A stretch of DNA of 64,000 nucleotides, taken from Melieria omissa. Lineage: Eukaryota; Arthropoda; Insecta; Diptera; Ulidiidae. The stretch's first letter is position 1; each line of letters begins with the position of its first letter. Below, in pieces: positions 45,567 through 56,029 of the stretch. The stretch lies in NCBI GenBank assembly GCA_963971225.1, contig OZ020267.1, positions 6,444,851 to 6,508,850 on the forward strand. Reading direction: 5' to 3'. The notes beneath the pieces were generated by a model. That model was given only the letters and a program-made list of their open reading frames with translations, was not told the origin of the DNA and did no database searches. The position numbers and the translations under genes were made by a program.

Positions 45567-45625
45567 TTGGTTAGAGCATTGAACCGCAAGTTAGAGGCTC
45601 ATGGGTTTCAATCTCGACTTGAGTC
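45567..45625 (+). other. tRNA-like fragment, possible second SINE type
   Basis: TGGTTAGAGCATTGAACC ... AGAGGCTCATGGGTTTCAATCTC resembles a tRNA D-arm, anticodon arm and TPsiC arm of the tRNA-Lys/Arg kind. The B box has one extra T (GGGTTTCAATCTC) and no acceptor stem pairs, so it is not a functional tRNA. It differs from the Glu-like SINE heads elsewhere in the window. Single occurrence, low confidence. Confidence 0.35.
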
Positions 45626-45717
45626 GTTTCCTAATTAGTATGCAACATATTTTTATCATTTTTGTTATATGTGGCGAAAAGAGATAAATCAGATTATTTG
45701 GAAGAGAAGCAAACAAT

Positions 45718-45966
45718 AGGTTAGGTAAGGTTAGGTTAGGTTAGGTTAGGTTAGATAAGACAGGCAACTTGCTTATTTCTCAGCTCGGAGGCTTTGAAAG
45801 CCCCTTTGTCATCCTGTTTTTGGAGTTGACTGAAACCAACCTGAGCGTCGATCGCACCTGGTGACAATGTTGTCAGAGTAGGAGATTTTGGACATTTTGG
45901 AGATTTTTGGCCTCGTAGAAGAATTTTTAGGAGGAATAAGTTTAGGAGATTTTGTTGGTGATACAT
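45718..45966 (-). mobile_element. (TTAGG)n-tailed retroelement fragment joined to a CTCCTAAAA-type repeat
   Basis: At 45718-45756 the plus strand reads GGTTAGGTAAGG then GGTTAGG repeated: the reverse of a (CCTAA)n LINE tail. Bases up to about 45860 could be the adjacent 3' UTR, with no readable domain. From 45868 to 45952 the sequence matches the reverse of 39295-39480 (AGGAGATTTTGGACATTTTG, AGAAGAATTTTTAGGAGGA). The junction implies one element inserted in or beside the other. Confidence 0.5.
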
Positions 45967-46245
45967 TTGGCATTATAAGTGGCACTGAAACCTTGAATAT
46001 TAAAATCTAAAAAAAGAGACCAATTTCACACCGTGTGTGCAATGGATTTCCCAGGCTAAGACACGCACACCGTGTGTGCCAATAACAGTAATGTGCAATT
46101 ATCAGTTATTCTAAGTAAACTAGTCGTCGAAATACGATTTTTCTGGAACTAATGAAATCTGTAAAGTACAGGAAAACAAAATTTGGCATTGGTTTTACTG
46201 TGTACCAAAAAATCTAAAAATTATCTGTAGCCTTTCTTACATGTA

Positions 46246-46864
46246 TAGGGTGTTTTTTTTAGAGGTATAGAACTTCGAATTGAAATAAAACACAAGAAAA
46301 TCGTTTTAATGTCCATCAATTTGGCTTTATTGGAAGGATAATTTTATGCCACTAATGTTTAAATATGATTTCGGGCATGTGGCCGCCGCGGCTGGCTCGA
46401 ATAAAGCCAATTCTACAGGTCCAATTTTTAAAGTTGATGGACAAAGCTCCAATTGCTGTGCACGGTGGCGAATCGATTCATTCGGGTCCTCTTCAACATT
46501 TTGCTCTACAGCGGCATTTGTTTCTTCGGTGCGCAATGTTCGACGTCTCTGCGGATGCGTATTATCACATAGAGTAAACGTAGTGCGAAAACGACCCATG
46601 GTTAACCGATGGATGGACCGATTTTGCTCTGATGGACGATTATGTCGACCATAAAATGGACGGAGCTTGCGGTAAATTTCGCGAACTGAACCATTATTTT
46701 CGAAATAAATTTGCACGATTTGCAAGCGTTGTTCTTTTGTCAACCTGTTCATGATGAAATGGCAAACCAAACTGAACATAAATGACATTAGAGTTGCCAG
46801 ATTTGACCACAAAATGCCAGTTTTATCTCTATTCGAAAATCAAACCTCTAAAAAAAACACCCTA
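46246..46864 (-). mobile_element. Internally deleted mariner-type element, 619 bp
   Basis: TA lies at 46244-46245 and 46865-46866, the Tc1/mariner duplication. The first and last 21 bp are perfect inverted repeats beginning TAGGGTGTTTTTTTTAGAGG, and similarity continues imperfectly to about 47 bp (TTCGAATTGAAATAAAAC on the left, TTCGAATAGAGATAAAAC on the right). Inside are only the start and the last codons of a transposase. Full-length relatives are about 1.3 kb, so roughly half was lost. Intact ends mean it could have been mobilised in trans. Confidence 0.95.
46352..46752 (-). pseudogene. mariner-type transposase remnant
   Basis: From the ATG at 46752 the minus strand encodes MNRLTKEQRLQIVQIYFENN, GSVREIYRKLRPFYGRHNRP and EEDPNESIRHRAQQLELCPS. 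This is the N-terminal helix-turn-helix DNA-binding region of a mariner-like transposase widespread in insects. The frame then jumps, at about residue 118, to the C-terminus, where another phase gives RASRGGHMPEIIFKH and a stop at 46352-46354, the standard ending. The whole DDE catalytic domain is missing and the two parts are out of frame. In-frame ATGs further upstream exist; 46752 was chosen because the family starts just before the KEQRLQI block. Confidence 0.9.
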
Positions 46865-46866
46865 TA

Positions 46867-48480
46867 CAACACTAAAAAAAAAATTTCGCTCCTCGAAATT
46901 TCCTCCTCGTCTCGAATGGGTTAAAAAGAACTTTGAAGGAAACAAACAATAAAAAAAATATATAAATACTTAACCTCGTTAGAACATGGCGATATGTAAA
47001 TTTATCAAATAAAAAAGGAAAGGTTCAAGCATTAAAAAAATGTTTATTTTTTATTTGTTAAAAAAGGATATGAAAAAGATCCTTTGAAAATTGTCATCCT
47101 TTGTATCCTTGAAAATTTATATAGAATTTGGAAAAATTTATGTTTGAAATGTGAAACATTTTTTGAATTTTTGTCGCACGGTGTAGTTAAAGCAATGAAT
47201 GAAGAAAGCTTACAAAAGCGAATTTCATAGGGATCTCATATTTTATGTTTTGTTTGTTTTAAATTGTTGCTAAGCTGAAGCTGAATAAATGAAAAGGCTG
47301 AAATGAAAAAAAATAAATCTATTTTTTGAGAAGTTTATTTCCCAAATTTTAAATGACAAAAATCATTACGAAAAAATTTATTAAGAGCGTTTTTTTTTAG
47401 ATTTAGAAGACAGTAATTTCAGGCCCAAACCATTCACAAGTCTTCTAACGTTCGGCTCCCTAGATAGCAGTGACGTATGCTATAAGACTCAGGAGACTCC
47501 TATATATTTCGACGACAGTAGTTTTGGTGAGCCCAGCCAAGTCTTTATGTAAAAATATCTCAGCAGCAGATCATAAAAAGTCAAAACTTTTCATAGGCAA
47601 AGAAAATATTCTTTAAAAGACTGACGTGCTGTAGTGCTTTGGGCCGCGAGTTTGAGTTTAAGACTTCACGCAACCAACACTAAAATATGGAGAAAAATTA
47701 AATTTTCAATAAAAGGAAAAATTTTGAAAAATTAAGGCTTTGAAGATGGAATAAGCATGCATCACGTTCGGGCACAAATTTGCTGACTGCATTACGCGGC
47801 ATTATCTATTCTTCAGCAAAATGCCAGAATACAACACTGAGTGGACATAGCACTGAATCTCAAACCATTTCTAAAACTTGGTTTAAGTTTTCGCAAAAAC
47901 GTGTTGCGGATTTTCTTGGATTTTTCCATTCTTTTTCCAAGTTTTACCGTGCGAGTAAATTCTAAAACACCAACGACATTTTGCTTTCTTTTTTTCTTCT
48001 TTGATCGGACTCATTTTCTATTCCCTGGGTTTATAAATAAAAAAACTTTCCTGATTGATTCCCTAGACATCATTTTACTTGTGTTTGAAAAAATGATTGA
48101 CACATTGTGGTCGAGTGGCAGCTTTGGGTTGCAATTTTCTGAGAGTTCAAGGGAGAATGGCATAGGCACACGATGGAAGGATATAAAAGCTAGAAGGTAG
48201 AGCTTTATCAAAAGATTTAACTTGAGTTCAACTTTTCAAATTCATGGTTGCTGGATACAGTTGCTACAGTGGGACCATTTCAAAATTGCGCAATGCAAAC
48301 CAGAAACTAGATCTCCGTAACATCGAAAGTATGAGCTCCAGTGTTTGAATTAGTGGGAGATGAATGGAAGAATGGCATCAGATTCCGAACCTTCTGTCAA
48401 ACAGAGTCATCTTTGATTGAAGGAGTCATCAGCCAGCTTTATGTGGCTAATCTTAAAGAAAAGTCTTTAAATCCTAAAGA
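46867..48480. other. Unassigned AT-rich spacer
   Basis: No tandem arrays or element ends recognised. A 119-codon frame at 47841-48200 lacks domain features and a plausible coding context. Confidence 0.35.
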
Positions 48481-49027
48481 CTTTCGAGTAGCTTGAAATG
48501 GGTTTCTCAAGCCCCTGTCTGCATTATTTACCGACAATCATTGAACTATCGTGGACTTTAGTTAGTGTGGTATGTGGACACTTTAATCTCTGCCAAAAGC
48601 GTTGCTGCGCGTTGCACGTTCCGGTGGCATTTGTAGTGCTCCGATTGTGCGGTTGCACAATCCGACTTGCGGCAAGTTCGATGCATTCAGAAGTCACATG
48701 TGCCAGCCGCCGCTGACACGGCTGCAATTTTGCGCTGTGCCATTCCGTCGACCACGGGACGAACTGCGTCAATGGTGAAATTCGAGACTGCCATTACTCA
48801 AAATGTTGACAGTTTATTATTTGCAATTTGTGATTTTTGAACTGCTGCTCGAGTGCTTTTATCATGACACATGCTTTGTGTGACTTGCGGCCAGTCAAGC
48901 CCGCCGCCTAACCGCCAAGCCGAACTGAGCCGCTGTCCGCACTTCAGAGCTGCGTCGCATTGCTTGGCCCAACGCAAACGGGGCGCGTACACATGTTTTT
49001 CGTGTGCGAACGCTTTTAGTTGCCCGC

Positions 49028-49060
<33 letters not shown>

Positions 49061-50600
49061 CTTCTTCTGCCTTCTTGTTTCTTTTTACTTTTGGCCATTT
49101 GCTTTATTGTTGTTGTGCTGAACGATTTTTTATTGTTATTATTATTATGACTGTGTGTGCGCTGCGTGCTGCTGCTGTTGTTGCTGCTGTCGTTGTCGCG
49201 TTCGCTGTTGTTTTCGTTGTTGGCGCGCTGCTTTTTTTGCGTTCGCTAGTTGTTTTCTTTGTTTTTTGGCCTTTTCGTACTTTTATTTACGTTTTGTTTG
49301 TGTTGTTGTTGTTGGCGCATTTTGTGTGGCTCTTTTTGTGTCATATTCATGCACATTGGGACGGCGTTTTTTGTGCGCGAGTGCATGTATGTGTGTGTGT
49401 GTGTGTGTGTGTGTGCTTATTGTGGCATTTTCGTGCTTTGCGCATTGTTGTACTTGTTCGATGTTCGTTCGTCCCTAACCTACGACAACCGAAATTGCAC
49501 TGGGCCAGGTTCATTGACCTTGTCAACGCTTGATGTGGCCATTGTTGTTCGGCTGCGGTTGTTGTTGTAGTCGCTGCCACTTGGTGTCGCCGCTGAATAA
49601 ACGCAAACTTTGCTTCGTTGTTGCTGTTCGCCATATCGCCGGCCTGCGTTGCTGCATACGAAAAACCAACGAATGCAATGACGCCGTGCGTACGTTTGTG
49701 TGTGTGTGTGCGTTTTTTGTCTGCGCCGTTGCGCTGTGCAAATTTCAGTTGCCGCATATAATGTCTGCAAATTGAAAATGTTCATTTTACACCCAGTTCC
49801 ATGTGTGTGTGCGTGTGTGTGTTCTCTGCGCGTGTGTGAGTGTTGTGCGTGCGCGAGTGACCGCTATTGGCTCTGCTGCGTCCGCTTTGTGTATTTTGAA
49901 TTTCGATTTGACTCATTCGACTTAATATGACGAAAAAAATTAAGCAAATTATCGCCACGACAACAACACCAACAACAACAACAGCCACACACTGCACAAT
50001 TTCGATGCAGCTTTCCCTCATTTGGGTGTCCCTCCATTTCGGCGCTGACTTGTTGGGGTTAGGGTTTAATGAGCGCAAACATGTGACTGTGTGTGTGCGT
50101 GTGAGCGAGTGTGTGTTGCTGTCTGTGTTTGTACAAAATTATGTACTCCGTTTATGTAATTTAATTGCAGCGTGCTTTGCACATTTTGTTATACTTTTTT
50201 TGTTATTTTTTCCGGTTTTCAGTATATTTTTTTTGTTTTGTTTGTGTTCCTTTTGGTTTTGTGGCCTTTGTTGCATTGCAAATATTTGCTCATTAGCAGC
50301 AAATTGACAGACGAATATTTATACATATGCACGCGGCACGGCCTCAAAGTTGCCGTATATTTTCAAAGAATGTTTGCATGTAGATGTGTATGTGTGTGTG
50401 AATGTCAATGCACAGTTGAGTGTGTGCACCTCTCGAACGAACATACCGAAAGAGCACAACGTGCGCTATCTAATTAGACCGAAAAAGCTATACGACAACT
50501 ATAACATTTACGACTTTTACAAAAATCAAGATTTTCCCATTATTTTGCTGTTGAAACCCATTTTAGGCGGAGTCTTGTTTTGATGGTTAGCAAATTTTGT
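48481..50600. other. Unique GC-richer island 11
   Basis: Contains about ten CTG units at 49030-49058, GCTGCTGCTGTTGTTGCTGC near 49170, a GT run at 49390-49415, CA/GT patches at 49698-49710 and 49803-49822, and CAACAACACCAACAACAACA near 49963. Frames of 220 codons or less are Leu/Val/Cys-rich shadows of TTG/CTG/TGT repeats. Non-coding by appearance. Confidence 0.45.
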
Positions 50601-51061
50601 GTACTCATCAAAAAGCATCAAAAAAGAATCAAAGAAATGTTGGCACCAATCTTTTGATTACTTAACCCATTCTAGACCGAAGCTAATTGATCTAACCACT
50701 AGTTTGCCTATAAGTATAAGTATCTTGCTTGCTGGGATGCTGGGCTGCTGAACCTAAATGTTTGGGAAACTTCCTTTCATAGGAGAAAACGGAGTCAACG
50801 ATGGGTTACAAGTTTGTATGGATAAACTGTGAGAAACATTAGTTAATTGGCCTTCAAACTTGATAAGAATGCTTCAAATGAGAAATTATTTTGTTAATTT
50901 TGTTTTAAATTTTTATTTGTTTTAAAATCAAAATCTTACGGGTCAACAATGTGTTAACAGTTTGTTATTGGGATTATTTAATGGACCTTTTGACTTCAAA
51001 TATAATAAAAACATTTCAAATAATAAACATTTTGACAAGTATTTTTCATCAAAATATGACG
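50601..51061. other. Unassigned AT-rich spacer
   Basis: Nothing recognisable. Confidence 0.35.
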
Positions 51062-51610
51062 AGGTCAACTAAGGATTAGAGTAGATCAGATAAGGTACGA
51101 GAGTCGGCAACGGCTACCCGAGACACTACGTCCATGTTGAACTTTTGTGTCTCTTTTCATTACTGTAGGAGTTCGTCCCATCCAATATTGTCTAAGAACT
51201 CCTTAATTTTCTTTAGATTGGCTTCAGACAGCTCTATCGTCTGTATCAATTCCCCTTCTAGTATCTGTTTACTAGGGCAGAACATTCTGTTATAATGCGT
51301 ACTGATGTTTCCTCGTCTTCAATACAGAATCTGCATAGCTCTGAATGCATGATTCCAGACGCGCTCTATGCATATTTAGCATACAGTGTCCGCTTAGGAT
51401 CCTCATCATGTATTTAAGCTCCGTTTTGCTTAGATCCAGTAGGTACTTCGATATCCTCGTTGTCCCAGTGTGTTGGTCCATTAAGGATTCGTCCGATTCA
51501 AGAACTCCTGTTTGACACAATGTCTGTAATGAGTCTGCGTAACACCTATGATCGGTTCAGGTCCAAATGGCGGTCTTCCAGTACGGCCCACTTTTGAGAA
51601 TCTCTCCGCT
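51062..51610 (-). pseudogene. RNase H-bearing LINE C-terminus
   Basis: On the minus strand from about 51610: GRPPFGPEPIIGVTQTHYRH, then in another phase TTRISKYLLDLSKTELKYMM and RILSGHCMLNMH, then in a third ELCRFCIEDEETSVRIITEC and SALVNRY. These are the post-RNase H (GPEPxxG), the LTGHCxLNxH block and the CxFCxEEEETxxHxxxECxAL zinc-knuckle-like motif of I/R1/LOA-type LINEs. At least two frameshifts and a stop after NRY mark it as dead. Its upstream part is cut off exactly where the TCGTA array begins. Confidence 0.85.
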
Positions 51611-51621
51611 TCTTCAATACC

Positions 51622-52055
51622 CTCGTATCGTATCGTATCGTATCGTATCGTAAAGTATCGTATCGTATCGTATCGTATCGTATCGTATCGTATCGTAACG
51701 TATCGTATCGTATCGTATCGTATCGTATCGTATCGTATCGTATAGTATCGTATCGTATCGTATCGTATCGTATCGTAACGTATCGTATCGTATCGTATCG
51801 TATCGTATCGTATCGTATCGTATCGTATCGTATCGTATCGTATCGTATCGTATCGTATCGTATCGTATCGTATCGTATCGTATCGTATCGTATCGTATCG
51901 TATCGTATCGTATCGTAACGTATCGTATCGTATCGTATCGCATCATATCGTATCGTATCGTATTGTATCGTATCGCATTGTATCGAGTCGTATTGTATCG
52001 TATCGTATCGTACTGTATCGTATCGCATTGTATCGAGTCGTATCGTATCGTATCG
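51622..52055. repeat. (TCGTA)n pentanucleotide array
   Basis: About 87 units, with variants TAACG, TATAG, CATTG, GAGTCG clustered at the right end. Each strand is open in all frames because a five-base unit without stop words reads as a five-codon cycle (RYDTI.../YRIVS...); these are not genes. Confidence 0.97.
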
Positions 52056-52880
52056 TTTCCTTTCTTTTCTTTCCGATGTTCACTATATTTTCTCAACCTT
52101 CGCTTTCCAACTTCCAACTAGCATATCGTATCGTATTGTATCGTATCGTGTCGTATCGTATCGTATCGTTTCCTTTCTTTTCTTTCCGATTTTCACTATA
52201 TTTTCTCAACCTTCGCTTTCCAACTTCCAACTAGCGTATCGTATTGTATCGTATCGTATCGTACTGTATCGTATCGCATTGTATCGAGTCGTATCGTATC
52301 GTATCGTATCGTTTCCTTTCTTTTCTTTCCGATTTTCACTATATTTTCTCAACCTTCGCTTTCCAACTTCCAACTAGCGTATCGTATTGTATCGTATCGT
52401 ACTGTATCGTATCGCATTGTATCGAGTCGTATCGTATCGTATCGTATCGTTTCCTTTCTTTTCTTTCCGATTTTCACTATATTTTCTCAACCTTCGCTTT
52501 CCAACTTCCAACTAGCATATCGTATCGTATTGTATCGTATCGTATCGTATCGTATCGTTTCCTTTCTTTCCTTTCCGATTTTCACTATATTTTCTCAACC
52601 TTCGCTTTCCAACTTCCAACTAGCGTATCGTATCGTATCGTATCGTATCGTATCGTATCGTATCGTATCGTATCGTATCGTATCGTATCGTATCGTATCG
52701 TATCGTATCGTTTCCTTTCTTTTCTTTCCGGTTTTTACTATATTTTCTCAACCTTCGCTTTCCAACTTCCAACTATCGTATCGTATCCTATCCTATCCTT
52801 TCTTTCCTATTTTTTCATTTCGTTCCTGCTTTCCCTTCTTCACTATCCTCTTTCAACCTTCGTTCTCCAACTTCCAACTA
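52056..52880. repeat. Composite minisatellite: 67-bp block plus variable TCGTA spacer
   Basis: A block beginning TTTCCTTTCTTTTCTTTCCG and ending TTCCAACTTCCAACTAGC (67 bp) occurs at 52056, 52169, 52312, 52450, 52558 and 52711. A more diverged seventh copy lies at about 52798-52880. Between blocks are TATCG-type pentamers. Start-to-start distances are 113, 143, 138, 108 and 153 bp, so spacers of 46, 76, 71, 41 and 86 bp differ only by multiples of five. Spacer variants (GCATTG, GAGTCG) are shared between copies. Confidence 0.95.
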
Positions 52881-53099
52881 TCTTTTTCCAACCTCCTCCT
52901 TTCTAATCCCTCTTACAACTGTCTCTTTTCCTTCATTTCTCTTTATCCCTTCCTCTTCCCTCCTTTTCATCCCTACATCTTCTTCCTCTCCTTGTTCCCC
53001 TTCTTTCTAGTCTTTTCTCCTTCACTATCTACGATGTGCCAACCAACTTTGACTCAAGCCCCTTCACCCTCCTACACATATCTTACAAACCAATGAACT
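52881..53099. other. Pyrimidine-rich tract
   Basis: TTC/CCT-rich tail of the composite minisatellite grading into unique sequence. No gene. Confidence 0.4.
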
Positions 53100-55840
53100 G
53101 CAAATAGGACATGTTTGAATGCCTTTGCATCGAGCTAATGAATTCCTATTTTCGTCCATGCCCGACATGTCCAACAACAGCTCAACTCCAACAACATTCG
53201 CCTTCGTTCGTTTTATTTCGACTCATTTCCCACTTGATTTGCGCAAGTGGCTGGGGGCAACTTTTACGGCGCTGCCAACCACTGCGCTTATTTGACTATC
53301 TATGCCACATTTTGAGTGAACGTGATGATGACGTCAAGTGACAACTGCCGTCCGTCACCGCGCCACTGGCGTCCTGCAACACGCCAACATTTCGAGGAAC
53401 TTTTGAAATTCCATACAGCACAGCGAAGCGCAGCGCAACGCAACGCAGCAGCTTAACGACGACTCGCCAGACATTATTGTCACACACTTCACTCACATCT
53501 CAAGTGACATTGAAAAGCCACGTACTCGTGAAACATTTCCCTTACACGAAAACTGCACACACACTTCGCACACAAAAAAAAGCGCACAAAAACGAATAGA
53601 AAAGCCAGAAAAATCGCTGCACGGGTAGAAAAGTGAGGGCTGACTGCAAGACGAACGCCGCCAGCCAGACAGACACATGCTAATGTCAGGCAGGAAGCCC
53701 GCCAGAACCTAAAGGAAAAGTTCATTTGAAGTCCTTCATTAGGGAAACGCGCTGTCGCCGAAAGAGAGCAAAAGACGGGGGGTGAGTGAGGTGTGAACAT
53801 GTTTCTAGCTGAAAATTTTTGTGTAATCATATACTTTGCTTTCCACATGCACTTTTCGGCTTGACAGGCGAAGCGTTTTAAGCCGCCGCCGCCGTCGTCG
53901 CCCAGTTCAACCCAAACCAACGAAAGGCGGCAGCGGCTGTGGCTGCGGAATGTGCCACAAAATGTGGAGTAGTTGTGGGAGTTTGTTGGAGAAAAACCAA
54001 AACAAAAAAAAAACAGAAATCACGTGGAAAACGTCAAGTGAGAGAAGCTTTTGTGCTAGAATGGAAATTTATGTATATTTTTTATTTTTGTTTGCACCGA
54101 AATGCTGACAAGCGTCGCCGAAGGGAGTGAAATGGCTGAAATGCAAAGCAGAAGCGTGAAACAGCAGTTGAAACAACGGTTTTGGTGTTTTGATGTATTT
54201 CGAACCGAGGCGCCGGAGCTACTAAACATTTATACAAATGACTGACAAACTGACTGACGACTGATGAATGGTTGACGGACAGTCAAATGAGCAATAAACA
54301 AAATGACCAATTTTTGAGTTCAACAAAAGAGGTTGAAAGAAATTCAAGTTTTGGAGGAAGAAAACTTAATTCTGTGGTACAGTTTTTCGTTTCAATATTT
54401 TATAGACTTATTTGAATATTAAAAATAATTTGTTTGAAATAAGATTATTTTCTAATACTTTTTCCAAACTTTTTCCTTAAGATTTACAGAATTGAGGAGC
54501 ACAACTGTTTTACATATAAAGTTAGACAACTGCACAGTTGAGTGATTGTGAAGAGATCCCGTAACTAACCTATGCCACTTGGAAATTTGTAAAGCACATG
54601 TCACCAGCAAAAACCACAAAATAAAACATACATAACCAAAAAATAAAACCAACAACAAAAAAAACAATGCTAAGCCAACCACAAAGGTGGATACTCCCCT
54701 GAGACGCGCAAACGCCAGCGGACGGTCGGTCGGTCGAGTTGGCATAGACGGAGACAATTGAAGAAGGTGCAACGACCGAACGTCACAGCAACACGGCGAC
54801 ACACAAGACACGCTCCTTGATATCAAATGCCAAAAAAGTACAATACAACAAAAATTCAAATGCAAATACAACAATTAAAACAACCACACCGCAGTGAGAA
54901 GGAAAAATGTAAAAATAATAACAACAACAAGAACAACAGCGACATGACACATAAGCACAAAACAAGAGCAAGACAGAGCATAAAGAAGAAGAAAAAAAGT
55001 GGAAGTAGAAGAAGAAGAAGCATTGTTCCAGTGAATACCACAATAATTTGCACGTTAGGGCATTTTTCTCGTTTCGAGCAGCACAGCGTCTTCTTTTTCG
55101 GCCAAGTCCCCCAAGCTCACAAACACACACACACACACACACTCGCACAGCTACTTGGCCGCAGCGTTGCCCCTGGTTTTTGTTAAATTTCGCATGCATG
55201 TTTACTGTGTGTTTACTTTAGCATTAAAACGATGTCAAAGGAATTAATTCCCAATTCATCAAGTTTCGGTCTGTTGTGTGCTTAGTGCAAAAAACAAAAA
55301 CAAAAACCAAAACCCGAACATAACAAAACACTAAAAGCAGCCGCGCACAATATGCAGAAAAAAGGAGGCCGACAAAAAGTGCCATAATGCCATAGGCCGT
55401 CAAACGGGGCGGCGGCAAGTTGAAGAGGAAAAAGCAAGAAGACGAGGAACAAGAACAAGAAGAAGAATCGAGCATAATGAGCGGCCTCTCATGTGTGTAG
55501 AGTGTTGTCGCCTCCTGCGCTGCGGCCGCAGCTGCGCCGCACAAACCGAGCCGCCTCGCATCGGGCTGCACCGCATTGAACTGAACTGAACTGAGCTGAA
55601 CCTGAACCTACCTTAATGACGGCAGGAAGCCCCAAAGTCGTCGGCGCGTCGGTTTAGACTTTTGAGTTTTGTGCTCGTCTTGTTGCTGCTCGTATTTGTA
55701 CTCTTTTTTTATGCAAAAGCTTCTCAAATTACCAACAGATATGCCTGGCATGTCACTGTCACCGGCGGCTGGCTGAGTTTTCATAGCAGTGCACATGTAT
55801 GTGTGTGCGTATGTGTTTGTCAAAATGTGCACAATAAATA
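53100..55840. other. Unique GC-richer island 12
   Basis: Contains GCGCAGCGCAACGCAACGCAGC near 53429, GCCGCCGCCGCCGTCGTCG near 53882, GAAGAAGAAG runs near 54987 and 55010 and 55455, a CA run at 55121-55142, and TTG/CAA words. It dips to AT-rich sequence at 54290-54470. Cys/Phe/Leu-rich minus-strand frames of up to 143 codons are complements of these triplets and lack domains. Confidence 0.45.
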
Positions 55841-56029
55841 AAATAATAAATATTGGTCTTTTCCGTATTAATTGAAATATTATTAAGAATTTTTTATTAA
55901 AACAAATTCATGATTGATTGAGTAATTAATCAATAAATCAGAATTAACGTTGGACAAACCAAATGGTTAATTATTAATAATTAAGTATATTTTTTGTCTC
56001 TCAAACTTCTGGAACTTAAAAACTCTTCT
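55841..56029. other. AT-rich spacer
   Basis: ATTAATTAAT-type sequence, no feature recognised. Confidence 0.35.

Noticed and set aside
45718..45756. A telomere relic, from the TTAGG repeats
   Set aside because: The runs are short and attached to retroelement-like tails; flies use other telomere systems.
46327..46812. A complete 161-codon transposase
   Set aside because: The frame reads out of phase after the internal deletion. Its last ~35 residues are not the transposase C-terminus, which lies in another phase, and the catalytic domain is missing.
48871..49570. A 220-codon hydrophobic frame resembling a membrane protein
   Set aside because: The Leu/Val/Cys/Phe content comes from TTG, CTG, TGT and TTT runs; three phases are open.
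51546..53096. Frames of 160-220 codons reading RYDTI or YRIVS repeats
   Set aside because: Products of the TCGTA pentamer, open in all phases of both strands.
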